NCBI GenBank assembly: GCA_934096125.1
Contig: CAKOLB010000005.1
Coordinates: 1-64,000 of the forward strand
Length of the DNA: 64,000 nucleotides
Reading direction: 5' to 3'
Origin: an uncultured Bacilli bacterium
Lineage (GTDB): Bacteria; Bacillota_I; Bacilli_A; RF39; UBA660
The position numbers and the translations under genes are program-made. Below are positions 52,812 through 63,235 of the stretch, piece after piece (position 1 is the first letter of the stretch; every line of letters begins with the position of its first letter). The notes under the pieces were generated by a model that was not told the DNA's origin, ran no database searches, and was given only the letters and a program-made list of their open reading frames with translations.

Positions 52812-54208
52812 TTTTCCTCCTCATTTTCAATAACGATACTATTTATTACATCATCTATTTGCTTATTAGCTTCCATATATATTTTTTTATTGATATTTAT
52901 ATTTTTAGTCATTTTACATACTGTCTTAAACGTATCAATAAACTTTTCATTACTAACTTTTGAAAACTGAACTTGATAATTATTGTATCCATATTTATCA
53001 TAAAGATAATTTACCTTATTTATATAATGTCTGTGTGCATCATATAAAAGATTTAAGGTTGGCGTTCCTAGCATATTACCAATTAGAGTTCCATGATATC
53101 TCATGCTAATGCAAATATCCAATTTAGAAATAATATTAAAGATGTCTTCTATAGGATTTGGGTAAGTTAAAACTTCAATATTATTATCTTTTAATTCATC
53201 TACTAATTTTTGGTAATAGTTAGTATCATTATTTAAATATTCATAAAAAGGTATCATTACCATTTTATACTTCTGTTTTGTATCATTCAAATACTTACCT
53301 AACGCACTAGTTAAATTACATAATACTTTATAATTTTCTTCATTACATATATAAATTATTCCCACTTTTAATACTGAACTTTCGTTTTTCTTTGTAATAT
53401 ATTTTGAATAGTTATATGTATAAACTAAATCATGAACAATTTTTATTTTTGAAGTGTCTAAATCACACTCCTTTAAAACTTCTAAACTGTTGGTATCACG
53501 TAAGGAAAAATAAGTGGCATTTTCGGTGATAAATTTTAATTTATTAATATATTCTTTATTAACCAGTTTGTTGTTTGAACTTAAACCGTAAAGTATTACT
53601 TTCTTTTCACAAGTAATCATCCGATATGCTAAATTTACTAAAATGGTGTTTAATGATAATCTATTGGTATATAAATTATAATCACTGTCATCAAGAAGTG
53701 CTCCACCACCAAATATGACTATATCGTAATAATTTGCTAGAGTGTTTATATCCATGATATTTTTTGGATAATGAATAGTCTTGCATTTGGGATATTTTGT
53801 AATATCAAAGTTATAATTTTCTGACATCATAACAGTTATATCTAAAGTATCTTTATGCAATAATAATTTTTTCAAAATAGTATGAAGCATAAGTTCATCA
53901 CCTAAATTTGGAGCTCCATAAAATCCAATGATTAATACTTTATTTTTGGGCATATACCAATCTAAGTTCATATATTCTAAATTTACACAATCAAAATTAG
54001 ATGATACATTATCGAGTTTAAATTCCAAATTTTGAATTTTTCCTTCTAAAACATTTAAATTAATTTGGTATTCCAAAAGTTTTTTCGTAATCTCTTTATT
54101 ATCATCTTGTAATCTAGTGATATTTTCATCCATTTTATCTAACTTTTTAGGATATATATTCACAAAATTATTACATTTGTCTATAAATCTTCTTAGTTTA
54201 TTTAGCAT
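52808..54208 (-). CDS. Polysaccharide pyruvyltransferase (CsaB-like)
   Basis: 466 residues. An N-terminal coiled coil (about 10-70) precedes a PS_pyruv_trans domain: KVLIIGFYGAPNLGDELML, VIFGGGALLDDSDYN, SMRYHGTLIGNMLGTPTLNL. These enzymes put pyruvate ketals on wall sugars, which in many Gram-positives anchor SLH proteins. The extra N-terminal coil is unusual. It ends with TGA overlapping galE. Confidence 0.88.
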   Translation of the reverse strand: MLNKLRRFIDKCNNFVNIYPKKLDKMDENITRLQDDNKEITKKLLEYQINLNVLEGKIQNLEFKLDNVSSNFDCVNLEYMNLDWYMPKNKVLIIGFYGAPNLGDELMLHTILKKLLLHKDTLDITVMMSENYNFDITKYPKCKTIHYPKNIMDINTLANYYDIVIFGGGALLDDSDYNLYTNRLSLNTILVNLAYRMITCEKKVILYGLSSNNKLVNKEYINKLKFITENATYFSLRDTNSLEVLKECDLDTSKIKIVHDLVYTYNYSKYITKKNESSVLKVGIIYICNEENYKVLCNLTSALGKYLNDTKQKYKMVMIPFYEYLNNDTNYYQKLVDELKDNNIEVLTYPNPIEDIFNIISKLDICISMRYHGTLIGNMLGTPTLNLLYDAHRHYINKVNYLYDKYGYNNYQVQFSKVSNEKFIDTFKTVCKMTKNININKKIYMEANKQIDDVINSIVIENEEEK

Positions 54209-54232
54209 TTTTTATTAATCATTTACCTTTCT

Positions 54233-55501
54233 TTATATCTTTTCAGATAAATTTTTTGCTTCTAACATACAGTCTTCCATAGAGCAATATGTCCAAGCTC
54301 CATATCTACCAATACTATAAACTCCTTGATTACTTAAATCATTCATTATCTTTCTAACTTGCTTATCATTTTCTGTATCAATATGAACATAAGCAGGATT
54401 CATTATGATGCTTTCATAGGCAACTAAGTCAAATGTTTCGTCTATGATACCTACTCTTCTCAATCCCTCTAAAGTTTTATTTAACTCTTCTTTGATTTTC
54501 GTATCATCTATAATTGTATCTTTTGAATATCCTATCTCTATATACATACTTAGTTTGTCTGAGCTTAATATGTTGTCATAAAATCCAACACGGTAAAAAT
54601 TGATGCTTTTATCAGGAAAATAAATCCAATGTTCTTTATCATATTTAGATTTTTTATTAAATCCTAAGTTAAATACTAAAACTTTATTATAAGTCAATCT
54701 ATCACTCAATTTATTATACTCTTCATTGTTAGTTAACTTTAAAAATGCATTAAATGGCGCAGTATTAATTAAGTTATCAAAGCATATAACTTCTCCATTA
54801 TTTAGTATAGCTTCTTTTTTCTCTAAATCTATTTTTTCTACAATCGTATTTAGTAATATATTATCTTGATTAATACTCTTCATTAATATATTAATTATTA
54901 CTTGAGCACCTTTTTTAGGATACATAAACGTATTATTGTATGAAGAATTTTTAGAGATTTTCATATTATTAATTATAGCTTTAATGTCCGCATAAGGGAA
55001 AAATCTTCCCATAGCATCTTTGTCTAATTTTGTTAAATCACAAGCATATAACTTTTCATTATAAGGTTTTAAAAACATTTCCGTAATAGACTTACCAAAT
55101 TTTCCATACAACATATCTAGGAAGTTATCATAAGTTTCTTTTTCTTCTTTATTAAACAAATCATATAAACAATCTATAAATTTATCTTTAGATAGTTCAT
55201 GTATATTTGTTTGAAATGGGAAGTCTATTAAAGCATTATCAAAATAAATATAGGTCTTTTTATTTTGAGTAACATAATCATCTTTATTTAAACTGTCTAT
55301 AAATTTTTTCTTAAATTCATCAGTCTTAAAGTGAAAGAAGTGGCCTGCATAGTCCCAGACATAATCTTTTACATAATGAGTATTACAGTAACCTCCAACT
55401 TCAGCTTCTTTTTCGATTATCAAATAATCATCCTTGCAATAACTGGCATATGTTAGTCCAGATATACCAGCACCAATAATTAAATTTTTTACTTTTTTCA
55501 T
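54233..55501 (-). CDS. UDP-galactopyranose mutase-like FAD protein
   Basis: 422 residues. FAD-binding NLIIGAGISGLTYA and EKEAEVGGYCNTHY, then DYAGHFFHFKTDEF, KPYNEKLYACDLTKLD, and SIGRYGAWTYCSMEDC near the C-terminus. It belongs to the UGM/amine-oxidase-like group found in polysaccharide loci, and may make a furanose sugar or oxidise a sugar nucleotide. The classical UGM His-rich motif is altered, so the exact reaction is uncertain. Confidence 0.75.
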   Translation of the reverse strand: MKKVKNLIIGAGISGLTYASYCKDDYLIIEKEAEVGGYCNTHYVKDYVWDYAGHFFHFKTDEFKKKFIDSLNKDDYVTQNKKTYIYFDNALIDFPFQTNIHELSKDKFIDCLYDLFNKEEKETYDNFLDMLYGKFGKSITEMFLKPYNEKLYACDLTKLDKDAMGRFFPYADIKAIINNMKISKNSSYNNTFMYPKKGAQVIINILMKSINQDNILLNTIVEKIDLEKKEAILNNGEVICFDNLINTAPFNAFLKLTNNEEYNKLSDRLTYNKVLVFNLGFNKKSKYDKEHWIYFPDKSINFYRVGFYDNILSSDKLSMYIEIGYSKDTIIDDTKIKEELNKTLEGLRRVGIIDETFDLVAYESIIMNPAYVHIDTENDKQVRKIMNDLSNQGVYSIGRYGAWTYCSMEDCMLEAKNLSEKI

Positions 55502-57429
55502 TTTTCCTCCATCTTTACTAATTCCAATTTATTTTTATTATAATTCAATTCGTACAAACCATTTACTATTTTATCAGTTTCAAATAGATTTTTATAATCT
55601 TTCACAAAATATTCGTTAATATTTTCAATTATTAAATGAGTTATTTCTTCACTTTTTAATTTATCAAGATAATTTTGAGGAGAGATTTCAACTGTATTAA
55701 TTGTATCCTCACTACCACTTGTTCTAATACTCCACATATCTGTATCAAATCTTGGATCATATAGTTTTAATGGAGTCATATAGTATATAGATGCCCAAAC
55801 AGTTAATCCATAATCGCCTTGAATAATAAAACCAACTTTATCATTTTTTGTTAGATACTTTGAATATTTATTAGCTATATCTTTTCCCTTCATTATTTCG
55901 CTTGCCGTTACAGTTTGAGTTTTTGGAAATAATTGTTTAAAAATACTATAAGTATCTCCTAAGTTTGTAACGCAAATTACGGCAATAAATGTTATAACAA
56001 CGATATTTTTTAATTTAGTATTGTTATTATTTTCGACCAGCAAGTAAGATATAATGCCAAAAAAGCCAATACCAATACATCCAATAAATGAATTCATATA
56101 TCTATCAAATGATGCTAATACACTTGCTTCTCCTTCGGAAAATAGAAAGCAATATGCATACAATAAACTTGCGCAATACAATGCAAAACTTAAAAATATT
56201 GCAATTGTTATATATTTGTTATTATTAACACATTCATTATTTTTATTTATTTTTTCTATGACCCAAAAGCCTAGAATTATTAACGCAACAAGTGCAATCG
56301 ATGTTAAATTAAATGTGCTATAATTATAGTTTTTATTTAACGAATTAGCAAAATCAACTACCAAGTTTGAGCTGTCTGTATCTCTTAAAAGAATATATAA
56401 AAAGCTTTTGATACTAGTACCAGCGACTTGGGGATTTGAAATATTAAAAATTTGTAAAAAAACTTTAAAGATAAAACTCGCTATAAATGGTGCAATAATT
56501 ACAAAAAGCAATTCTTTTTTCTCTTTTATTACTTCAATAAATACTTTAAAATATTTATTTTTTTCTTTGGCTTTACTTGATGAGAACTTTCTTTTATAAC
56601 AATTAAATAGTTGTACTAAGGCTACTAAAACAATTAATAAACATAACATCAAACCATTTGATTTTATCCAAGCTATATTGCAAAGAAGCATTGCTACGAA
56701 ATAGTAATCACTTTTACTTTTGGCTGTAAATAAACTAATTAAAGCTATTCCTGATAAAAGTATTAAAGGTATTTCTGAATATAAAGTTAAAACGTAAGGT
56801 TTTAGTAATAATATTAAAAATACATAACCTCCAAATATAATTAATAAACAAAGAATAATTTTTTTCCAATCATAATCTTTTATAAGAAATATTAGTCCAC
56901 TTAAAACAAAAATGTATTGAGAAAAATATAAGGAACTATCTGCAAAGCCGATAAATTTAACTATATAATAATTATATGATGTTAATGCTGGGGGATAATA
57001 CATTGAATGAAAATTTCCATCACCAATGTATGTATTAAAATAAAATAGTCTTTTAACCATTGTTGCCCAATATGAGCACTCGTCCCAGCCCATTAATATA
57101 TCAATTTTTCTCGTTGCAAAACTTAAAAATATAAATAGTATAACGAAAATGAAAAACGATGGCTTATTAAAATAGCTTAGAATACTTTTATCTTTTTTAA
57201 TAATTGTTCTAATTATTGTAAAAGATAAATACAATAATCCAAATCCTGTAATAATATAATAGCCTACTACCATCTGATTAATAAAACTAAATAAAGCCAT
57301 AAAAAACATAATAGTGGAAATTGAAAAGAACAATGATTTGCCAAAGCTATAATTAAATTTATCCTTTAAAAACAACACATAACCTAAAAATGTTAGTAGA
57401 ATTAAAGCTACATTAAAATAATAATTCAT
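55498..57429 (-). CDS. Polytopic membrane protein, GT39-like or polymerase
   Basis: 643 residues, about 12-13 helices over the first 470 residues and an extracellular C-terminal domain of about 150. The loop ILMGWDECSYWATMVKRLFY with Asp/Glu resembles the catalytic outer loop of GT-C transferases. It is probably a polyprenyl-phosphate-sugar-using transferase or a polymerase. It overlaps the mutase-like gene by ATGA. Confidence 0.65.
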   Translation of the reverse strand: MNYYFNVALILLTFLGYVLFLKDKFNYSFGKSLFFSISTIMFFMALFSFINQMVVGYYIITGFGLLYLSFTIIRTIIKKDKSILSYFNKPSFFIFVILFIFLSFATRKIDILMGWDECSYWATMVKRLFYFNTYIGDGNFHSMYYPPALTSYNYYIVKFIGFADSSLYFSQYIFVLSGLIFLIKDYDWKKIILCLLIIFGGYVFLILLLKPYVLTLYSEIPLILLSGIALISLFTAKSKSDYYFVAMLLCNIAWIKSNGLMLCLLIVLVALVQLFNCYKRKFSSSKAKEKNKYFKVFIEVIKEKKELLFVIIAPFIASFIFKVFLQIFNISNPQVAGTSIKSFLYILLRDTDSSNLVVDFANSLNKNYNYSTFNLTSIALVALIILGFWVIEKINKNNECVNNNKYITIAIFLSFALYCASLLYAYCFLFSEGEASVLASFDRYMNSFIGCIGIGFFGIISYLLVENNNNTKLKNIVVITFIAVICVTNLGDTYSIFKQLFPKTQTVTASEIMKGKDIANKYSKYLTKNDKVGFIIQGDYGLTVWASIYYMTPLKLYDPRFDTDMWSIRTSGSEDTINTVEISPQNYLDKLKSEEITHLIIENINEYFVKDYKNLFETDKIVNGLYELNYNKNKLELVKMEEK

Positions 57430-57449
57430 TAAAACCCTCCGTTATATTA

Positions 57450-58721
57450 TTAAATTTTCTTTATAATTTCATCAAAGTCTTGAGCCACTTTGGTTGCACT
57501 ATATTTCTTCCGTGCTTCAGAAGACATTTTAACTTCATAATTTTCAAAAATTATTAAATATAAATAATTTTTAATTTCATCTTTAGAGTGAGACATTACA
57601 AGTGCACCATTTTCTCTTAATATATCTGCGCTAATACCATCTAGCATTGTTATTCCCATTATTTTCTTTGAAGCCCCAAGATAATCGGCAAGTTTAGCCG
57701 CAAAAAATATATTACTTGGAACTATATCAGAAATATTTGCATCAACATGTATCAACCAATCAGATTTGCTCATAATATCTAAGCTTTCAAGATATGTCAC
57801 ACTTTTTTTTACGTGAACTAAATCTAACATATAATTATCTACTAAATATAGTTTATCATCAGCACTTAAATTTCCATAGAAGTTAAATTCTACTAAATTT
57901 GATATTTCCGGAAATTCTTCTTGTAATTCCTTGAGTGCTTCAAATAATAAAATCGGAGTTCTAATTGTATCTAAATGGCCAATATAAGTAAATACTTTTT
58001 TTTCATTTTTATTATTAAATTTGTGATATAATTTCTCATCGTAACTATGAGGTAAAATTATAGATTTTTTATCAAGTTCCTCTTTATTAATATATGTGGA
58101 TAACATATAGTCTTTTTGATTAGAACTATTATAAATTACATAATCGCAAAGATTAATTACACTTTCTTGAAAATCAATATTCTTATCAAGAAATAGTTTT
58201 TTATTTTTCTTGATATTATTATCAAATAACAAAGATTTTAAAAATCTTTTGGGAGAAAGCATTTCTTTTAATCCCATGTGATGTTCATATCTATTTTTTA
58301 AAGAATATGGATTTTTTATATTTATTGACTTAATAGTAAATGGGTTATGTGCTATTGGATCTCCAAAAGATGCAATCCAAATTATATTTGGTTTTATATT
58401 TTTGATTTCTAACCCAATTTCATGGTCAACTTCTGGCATAGAACGTGTCATTACTATATCATATTTGTTTTTATTTTTTTCAAAATATTTTACTGCTTCT
58501 ACTTTAAATTCACCTAAACTTTTAGCTGATGAATAAACTCGCTCTATATTGCTATTTATTTTTATGTCTTCAGACTTTTTATAAGCCCAAGAGTTATTGG
58601 TATTTTGAGTATAAACATCATAATTATATTTTGAATTATTTAACAACTTGTAAGTAACCAGTCCTTCAGATGAATTAATAGGTGGAAAATACCAACTAAT
58701 AACTAATATTCTCTTTGTCAT
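57450..58721 (-). CDS. Glycosyltransferase, GT4-like
   Basis: 423 residues. N-terminal ISWYFPPINSSEGLVTYKLL, a Rossmann pair and FTYIGHLDTIRTPILLFEAL in the C-domain with KLADYLGASKKIMGI. A GT-B fold retaining enzyme with unknown sugar specificity. It is followed without a gap by the next gene's product direction, TAATG coupling with the GT2 gene at its start. Confidence 0.82.
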   Translation of the reverse strand: MTKRILVISWYFPPINSSEGLVTYKLLNNSKYNYDVYTQNTNNSWAYKKSEDIKINSNIERVYSSAKSLGEFKVEAVKYFEKNKNKYDIVMTRSMPEVDHEIGLEIKNIKPNIIWIASFGDPIAHNPFTIKSINIKNPYSLKNRYEHHMGLKEMLSPKRFLKSLLFDNNIKKNKKLFLDKNIDFQESVINLCDYVIYNSSNQKDYMLSTYINKEELDKKSIILPHSYDEKLYHKFNNKNEKKVFTYIGHLDTIRTPILLFEALKELQEEFPEISNLVEFNFYGNLSADDKLYLVDNYMLDLVHVKKSVTYLESLDIMSKSDWLIHVDANISDIVPSNIFFAAKLADYLGASKKIMGITMLDGISADILRENGALVMSHSKDEIKNYLYLIIFENYEVKMSSEARKKYSATKVAQDFDEIIKKI

Positions 58722-59752
58722 TATTTACCTCCTTTCAATTTTCTTAAAACTGTGTATGATTTACTGTATATTTTTCTAAATCTTCTTACAAAGAAAAATC
58801 CTGTTTTTCGATGACTTCTTGTAAATCCCATTTTATTACTTTCTAAATATAATTCCGGTGATTTTTGCTTTAAATAACTGTCAAAAGCTTTTATTTTCTC
58901 ATAAGCATCTTTATAATCGGTATCATAACTACATAGTATCGTATAATGAGTATAGAGAGTATAGTTTATTATCATTTTTAAATACTCATGTTTTGTTTTA
59001 CTCAAGTTCTTTTTTTCGTCTTCAAAATAATCAATCATAAATCTCAAAACTTTTTCATGGTCTTTTTTATTTCTTACAAAAGATGCTGTATTGACGCTTT
59101 GGTCTGCTCTACCTATAAAATACCGGTAAACATCTAAATCATAAAAGCTAATTGTTTCAACTTTTTTTATTGGCATTAAGTTATATTGCATATCAACATA
59201 AAAGGTTTTTTCCATAAGCTTAACTTTTGAATCTCTTAAAATTGATGTTTTATATGTCGAGGTTGCCATAACAAAGTATTCTCCGTGTAATTTTTCAAAA
59301 AGTGATTTATCAAAAGAATATGTTGCATTATCTTCAAGTTTATCATACTTTATATATTGAGAAACTCCAGAGTATACATGCTCTTTAGAGTAATTTGTAA
59401 CTACCAAATCAGAATCTTCTTTTTTTAGTTTATTAACTAACTTTATAAAATCTACTGAATTAACCCAGTCATCACTGTCTATGACTCTAAAATACTTACC
59501 ATTTGCCTCTTTTATTCCGACATTTATTGTAGAGCCATGTCCTCCATTTTCTTTTTCAACTAACTTTATAGTGTTTGGATATTTTTTTTGATATTTTTTT
59601 ACAATATCAACAGATCCATCTTTACTTCCATCACTTACAACCAGTAATTCGACAAAATCGTTTGTTTCATTTAATAATAGACTATCTAAGCATCTTTGAA
59701 TATACTTTTCTGTATTATAAACTGGTATTAATACTGTTAAAATTTTTTCCAT
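58721..59752 (-). CDS. GT2 glycosyltransferase
   Basis: 343 residues. LTVLIPVYNTEKYIQRCLDS, VVSDGSKDGSVDI, ENGGHGSTINVGIKEANG, RVIDSDDWVNS with the DxD-type metal site. The C-terminal half (190-343) is helical and binds acceptor. Inverting GT-A enzyme; sugar unknown. Directly downstream of tagH. Confidence 0.9.
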   Translation of the reverse strand: MEKILTVLIPVYNTEKYIQRCLDSLLLNETNDFVELLVVSDGSKDGSVDIVKKYQKKYPNTIKLVEKENGGHGSTINVGIKEANGKYFRVIDSDDWVNSVDFIKLVNKLKKEDSDLVVTNYSKEHVYSGVSQYIKYDKLEDNATYSFDKSLFEKLHGEYFVMATSTYKTSILRDSKVKLMEKTFYVDMQYNLMPIKKVETISFYDLDVYRYFIGRADQSVNTASFVRNKKDHEKVLRFMIDYFEDEKKNLSKTKHEYLKMIINYTLYTHYTILCSYDTDYKDAYEKIKAFDSYLKQKSPELYLESNKMGFTRSHRKTGFFFVRRFRKIYSKSYTVLRKLKGGK

Positions 59753-59757
59753 TTAAA

Positions 59758-60528
59758 CTACCTTCTTTCCATAAATTCTAAATACTCATCACACACGTCT
59801 TTACTGCCAATTTTTTGAACTACCCCATGTTCTATCCAAACAACCCTATCACACATTTTTTTTATTTGCTCTATAGAATGGGAAACAAATAAAACCGTTG
59901 TTCCTCCGCCAATCATGCTACGCATCTTGTTTTCACTTTTCGTTTGAAAAGCTATATCCCCTACTGAAAGAATTTCATCAACAATTAATATCTCAGGGTC
60001 AACAATTGTAGCGATTGAAAAGGCTAGCCTTGCAACCATTCCTGATGAAAAATTTCGAACAGGTACATCTAAGAAATCTTTAAGTTCTGAGAAGTCAACA
60101 ATCTCTTGAAACTTGGAGTCAATAAGTTCTTTAGAGTATCCCATAACAGCGCCATTTAGATAAATGTTTTCTCTCGCTGTTAAATCCATATCGAAACCAG
60201 CACCAAGTTCAATCATTGGACAAATATTTCCGTAGACATCAACTTTTCCTTTCGTTGGTTTCATAACACCAGCGACAACTTTTAAAAGTGTTGATTTACC
60301 AGCACCATTTGAACCGATAAAGCCGACAACTTCTCCTTTTTGAATGGTAAAGTCGACATCTTTTAAAGCCCAAAACTCATTATTCTTTTTATTTTTTTTC
60401 TTTTTATTTTTATCAAATAAATCAACAAAGGCTTGTTTTAGCGAAAAACCTTTTTCAATACCTAGGTTAAATCGCATAGATACATTTTTTACATCAATCA
60501 TTATATTTTCATCTTTATTTTTTTCCAT
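59758..60528 (-). CDS. tagH: Polysaccharide ABC exporter ATPase (TagH-like)
   Basis: About 256 residues. Walker A GFIGSNGAGKSTLLK, signature VRNFSSGMVARLAF, Walker B PEILIVDEILSVGD, H-loop VLFVSHS. The early GAGFDMDLTARENIYLNG is typical of wall-polymer exporters. The C-terminal substrate domain of TagH is missing. The ATG at 60528 follows GGGGTG; an earlier in-frame start would overlap tagG. Confidence 0.93.
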   Translation of the reverse strand: MEKNKDENIMIDVKNVSMRFNLGIEKGFSLKQAFVDLFDKNKKKKNKKNNEFWALKDVDFTIQKGEVVGFIGSNGAGKSTLLKVVAGVMKPTKGKVDVYGNICPMIELGAGFDMDLTARENIYLNGAVMGYSKELIDSKFQEIVDFSELKDFLDVPVRNFSSGMVARLAFSIATIVDPEILIVDEILSVGDIAFQTKSENKMRSMIGGGTTVLFVSHSIEQIKKMCDRVVWIEHGVVQKIGSKDVCDEYLEFMERR

Positions 60529-60538
60529 ATTTTCACCC

Positions 60539-61333
60539 CTATACATAATAGATAAACTTATCTTGTTTTTTCTTGAAAACAAATATTCCTAAGAAAAAGA
60601 CAACAAATCCAGAGATAAAGCAACCGGCAAATTGACCTACAGTAGGACAATTATGATATAAAATAATAGTTCTTGCAAAATTTATTATTTGATACATTGG
60701 ATTAAACTTTAAAATAAAGGCAAAGGTTGGATCTAAAATCTTGATATCATACATAATTGGAGTAAGGTATGTCCAAATAGTAGTTATGATGCCATAGATA
60801 TAGAACATATCTCGTAAAAAGACAGAGATAGTTGCTAAAATAAAGCCCATTCCGATAGTGAATAAAAATAAACAAAGAAATGAAAATGGTAAAAGTAGGT
60901 GCCACCAACATAAACCAGTACCCGTTAAGATTATGACTGCATACAAAGGAATTAAAGTAAGTAAAAAGTTAATTCCAACAAATAAGCATTTTGATAATGG
61001 GAATATATACTTAGGTATATATACTTTGTTTATTAAACTAAAGTTAGCAACTACACTACTCATAGCTAAGTTTGAAGCTTCACTAAAGTAGTTAAAGTAT
61101 GTAAGCCCAATAAGTAAATAGGCAAGATAACTTACTCCTGGAGTTGAAAATTTAAAGACATTGGAAAAGACAATTGCCATAACTGCCATCATTAAGACAG
61201 GATATAACAAGCTCCATAAAACTCCTAAAGCACTTCTTTTATATTTTACTTTAAAATCTCTTGATACCAACTGTTCTAATAAAAAGCCATATTTTTTATA
61301 GGTATACTTTAAATTATTTATTACTTTATTCAT
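60539..61333 (-). CDS. tagG: Polysaccharide ABC exporter permease (TagG-like)
   Basis: 264 residues, six helices, ABC-2 permease. LVSRDFKVKYKRSALGVLWSLLYPVLMM is the conserved N-terminus, and FNPMYQIINFARTIIL is conserved near the C-terminus. With TagH it flips the finished lipid-linked polymer across the membrane. A promoter embedded in a terminator lies just upstream, so tagGH starts a new transcription unit. Confidence 0.92.
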   Translation of the reverse strand: MNKVINNLKYTYKKYGFLLEQLVSRDFKVKYKRSALGVLWSLLYPVLMMAVMAIVFSNVFKFSTPGVSYLAYLLIGLTYFNYFSEASNLAMSSVVANFSLINKVYIPKYIFPLSKCLFVGINFLLTLIPLYAVIILTGTGLCWWHLLLPFSFLCLFLFTIGMGFILATISVFLRDMFYIYGIITTIWTYLTPIMYDIKILDPTFAFILKFNPMYQIINFARTIILYHNCPTVGQFAGCFISGFVVFFLGIFVFKKKQDKFIYYV

Positions 61334-61351
61334 ATAAAATATCCTTTCTAC

Positions 61352-61388
61352 CCGTATTATAACAAAAAAGATTGATTAATATCAACCT
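61352..61388 (-). promoter_or_regulatory. Terminator with overlapping tagG promoter
   Basis: The hairpin GGTTGAT/ATCAATC with TTTTTTG ends the upstream unit (61363-61388). The same DNA holds TTGATA (61380-61385), an 18-bp spacer and TATAAT (61356-61361) of the next promoter. Read-through and re-initiation are thus linked. Confidence 0.65.
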
Positions 61389-61416
61389 TTATTCATGAAT
61401 TTAAGGGGCTTCATTA

Positions 61417-61707
61417 TTATCCATATAATCGTTTCAAACATACTTTGGTTTGATTACTATACTCTATAAAGATAACATCTTCATCATCTGCGCTTTTGAT
61501 AGCTCGGCCATAAGGGCTTTTTAAATCACCGAATGTTACCATCTGCTTGTCAATCTTGGAAAGAAGACTATCGTTTATATAGAAAAAGTCATTAATATTA
61601 GGTTTAATAACATTACCAAGAAAATCTATGTTAATACGATACTTATCACTACCACTTTCTAAAAAGTAATTATCATTATCTTTTTGGACTACTACTAATT
61701 TCTTCAT
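61417..61707 (-). CDS. Hypothetical protein
   Basis: 96 residues, not recognised. Small, probably cytosolic and beta-rich (KKLVVVQKDNDNYFLES, INDFFYIND, VIFIEYSNQTKVCLKRLYG), no signal or membrane helix. It overlaps the LRR gene by 32 bp at its 5' end, starts at ATG with AAAGGATGG, and is followed by the terminator-promoter element. Confidence 0.6.
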   Translation of the reverse strand: MKKLVVVQKDNDNYFLESGSDKYRINIDFLGNVIKPNINDFFYINDSLLSKIDKQMVTFGDLKSPYGRAIKSADDEDVIFIEYSNQTKVCLKRLYG

Positions 61708-63235
61708 TTTCCATCCTTTCTCTTATCTTAGCAAAACTATTTTCTCCCATTGTCGTAATACTTTCAATAACATAGCTTGGTAATTTATCATTTTTAGAAA
61801 GAACATTTTTACCAACTACTTCAAGACTTGGAGCATTTAAATAAGATAGCTCTTGGTTATTTTCAAGAACATTACTTCCTATTATTTTTAAATTAGGTGC
61901 TATAAAACTTTCTAGTTTATCACATAACCTAAAGGCTGATGAACCAATCACTGTTAATCTTGGAGCATAAAAAGTTTTTATTTTTGCATTGTAAAAAGCA
62001 TTTTCACCAATAGTTTTCAAAAGAGGAAAATCGAGTTGTTTTTCTCCAGAAATCATAGTAAGCGAACCATCTCCTAGGTGTTCTAAATTATAAAGTTTCA
62101 TCTTTTCCAAACTAGTAATATTTTGTAAAAAGTAAGAACCGGTGATAATTAAATTATTCATCTCTAGACTTTCTAAACTACCTATGCTTGATAGAAAATG
62201 ACTAGGAACTGATTTAACATTATTATTTTTATACTTAATTATTGTATGATTTTGAACGGTAATATTTATTACACCTTGTTTTTCATCACTTGGAAAGATA
62301 CTTATTTCTTTAGTATCATCGTCATTTAATACTTCAATCTTCTTGATATTCGGTATACTAGTTGGAAAACTATCTTGCAATGTATTATCATAAACCTTTA
62401 CTTTTTTATTAACTAAATCTATTAAAAAGGTGTTAAACATGATATATTTTTCCAATGGTAGCTTTTTAACGACAAAATTATCAATTATAACGTTATTGTA
62501 ACAATAATAAATATTATTTTTTTCTAAAAAGTATTTATAATATTTTCCATCACTAGCCCGAACATAACCGTTTAATTCAAAAGCTTCGGTAGTAGTTCTT
62601 TGTTCCATACCATAAAACACTGCAAAACTTTCTGTAAGACCAGCGATAATATTATCTAAGTTACATGAAAATGTATTGTTAGGGTCTTGAACATGATGAT
62701 TGTATCTATTTGTAATTAATAAAGTATTGTAATCATCTCTACTAAACTGAATACTTATAACACTTGTTCCATATTCATCTTGCCTTAATGGATGTGGAAA
62801 ATTTTCTCTTTTTATTTTATCTACATCTTTTTTAACCGCAAAGAAGACATAGCACCTTCGCAAACGATTATCATTGAATGTACAAAGTTCTTCGCCAGGA
62901 GCAAAATACTTTTTAAACTTTTGGATATCATCCTCACTGCGGCATGTATATAAATGATAACCCGCTTTAGATAAAAGTTCATCGGGTGGCAATACATTGC
63001 CAAGATGGTCAAACTCCTCAATAATTCCGGCTTTATGATATATATAATTTTTAAATAAAGTAACTCGGCCATTTTGCATAATATCTTCACATAAGCTACG
63101 ATTAAAATCAAAATTTTCAGAAAAAAGTTTCCAAAGTAAACCTTTTTGTTCTAGAATAGCTGGAAATAGATTTCTTGCTAAATGCATCATATTTTCTCCA
63201 TAATGTTTTTTTATCATTTTCAAATCATCATTCAC
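61676..63235 (-). CDS. Cytosolic BspA-type LRR protein with unrecognised N-terminal domain
   Basis: About 519 residues, without a signal peptide or membrane helix. Residues 335-495 are BspA/LRR_5 repeats of about 23 residues (TIGENAFYNAKIKTFYAPRL, VIGSSAFRLCDKLESFIAPN, IIGSNVLENNQELSYLNAPS). The N-terminal 230 residues (CYVFFAVKKDVDKIKRENF, EYGTSVISIQFSRDDYNTLL, TNRYNHHVQDPNNTFSCNLD) form a domain I cannot name. LRR_5 proteins are usually secreted; a cytosolic one in a polysaccharide operon is odd. The start GTG 63235 has AGGAAG nine bases upstream; an ATG at 63244 abuts that site. Confidence 0.7.
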   Translation of the reverse strand: MNDDLKMIKKHYGENMMHLARNLFPAILEQKGLLWKLFSENFDFNRSLCEDIMQNGRVTLFKNYIYHKAGIIEEFDHLGNVLPPDELLSKAGYHLYTCRSEDDIQKFKKYFAPGEELCTFNDNRLRRCYVFFAVKKDVDKIKRENFPHPLRQDEYGTSVISIQFSRDDYNTLLITNRYNHHVQDPNNTFSCNLDNIIAGLTESFAVFYGMEQRTTTEAFELNGYVRASDGKYYKYFLEKNNIYYCYNNVIIDNFVVKKLPLEKYIMFNTFLIDLVNKKVKVYDNTLQDSFPTSIPNIKKIEVLNDDDTKEISIFPSDEKQGVINITVQNHTIIKYKNNNVKSVPSHFLSSIGSLESLEMNNLIITGSYFLQNITSLEKMKLYNLEHLGDGSLTMISGEKQLDFPLLKTIGENAFYNAKIKTFYAPRLTVIGSSAFRLCDKLESFIAPNLKIIGSNVLENNQELSYLNAPSLEVVGKNVLSKNDKLPSYVIESITTMGENSFAKIRERMENEEISSSPKR

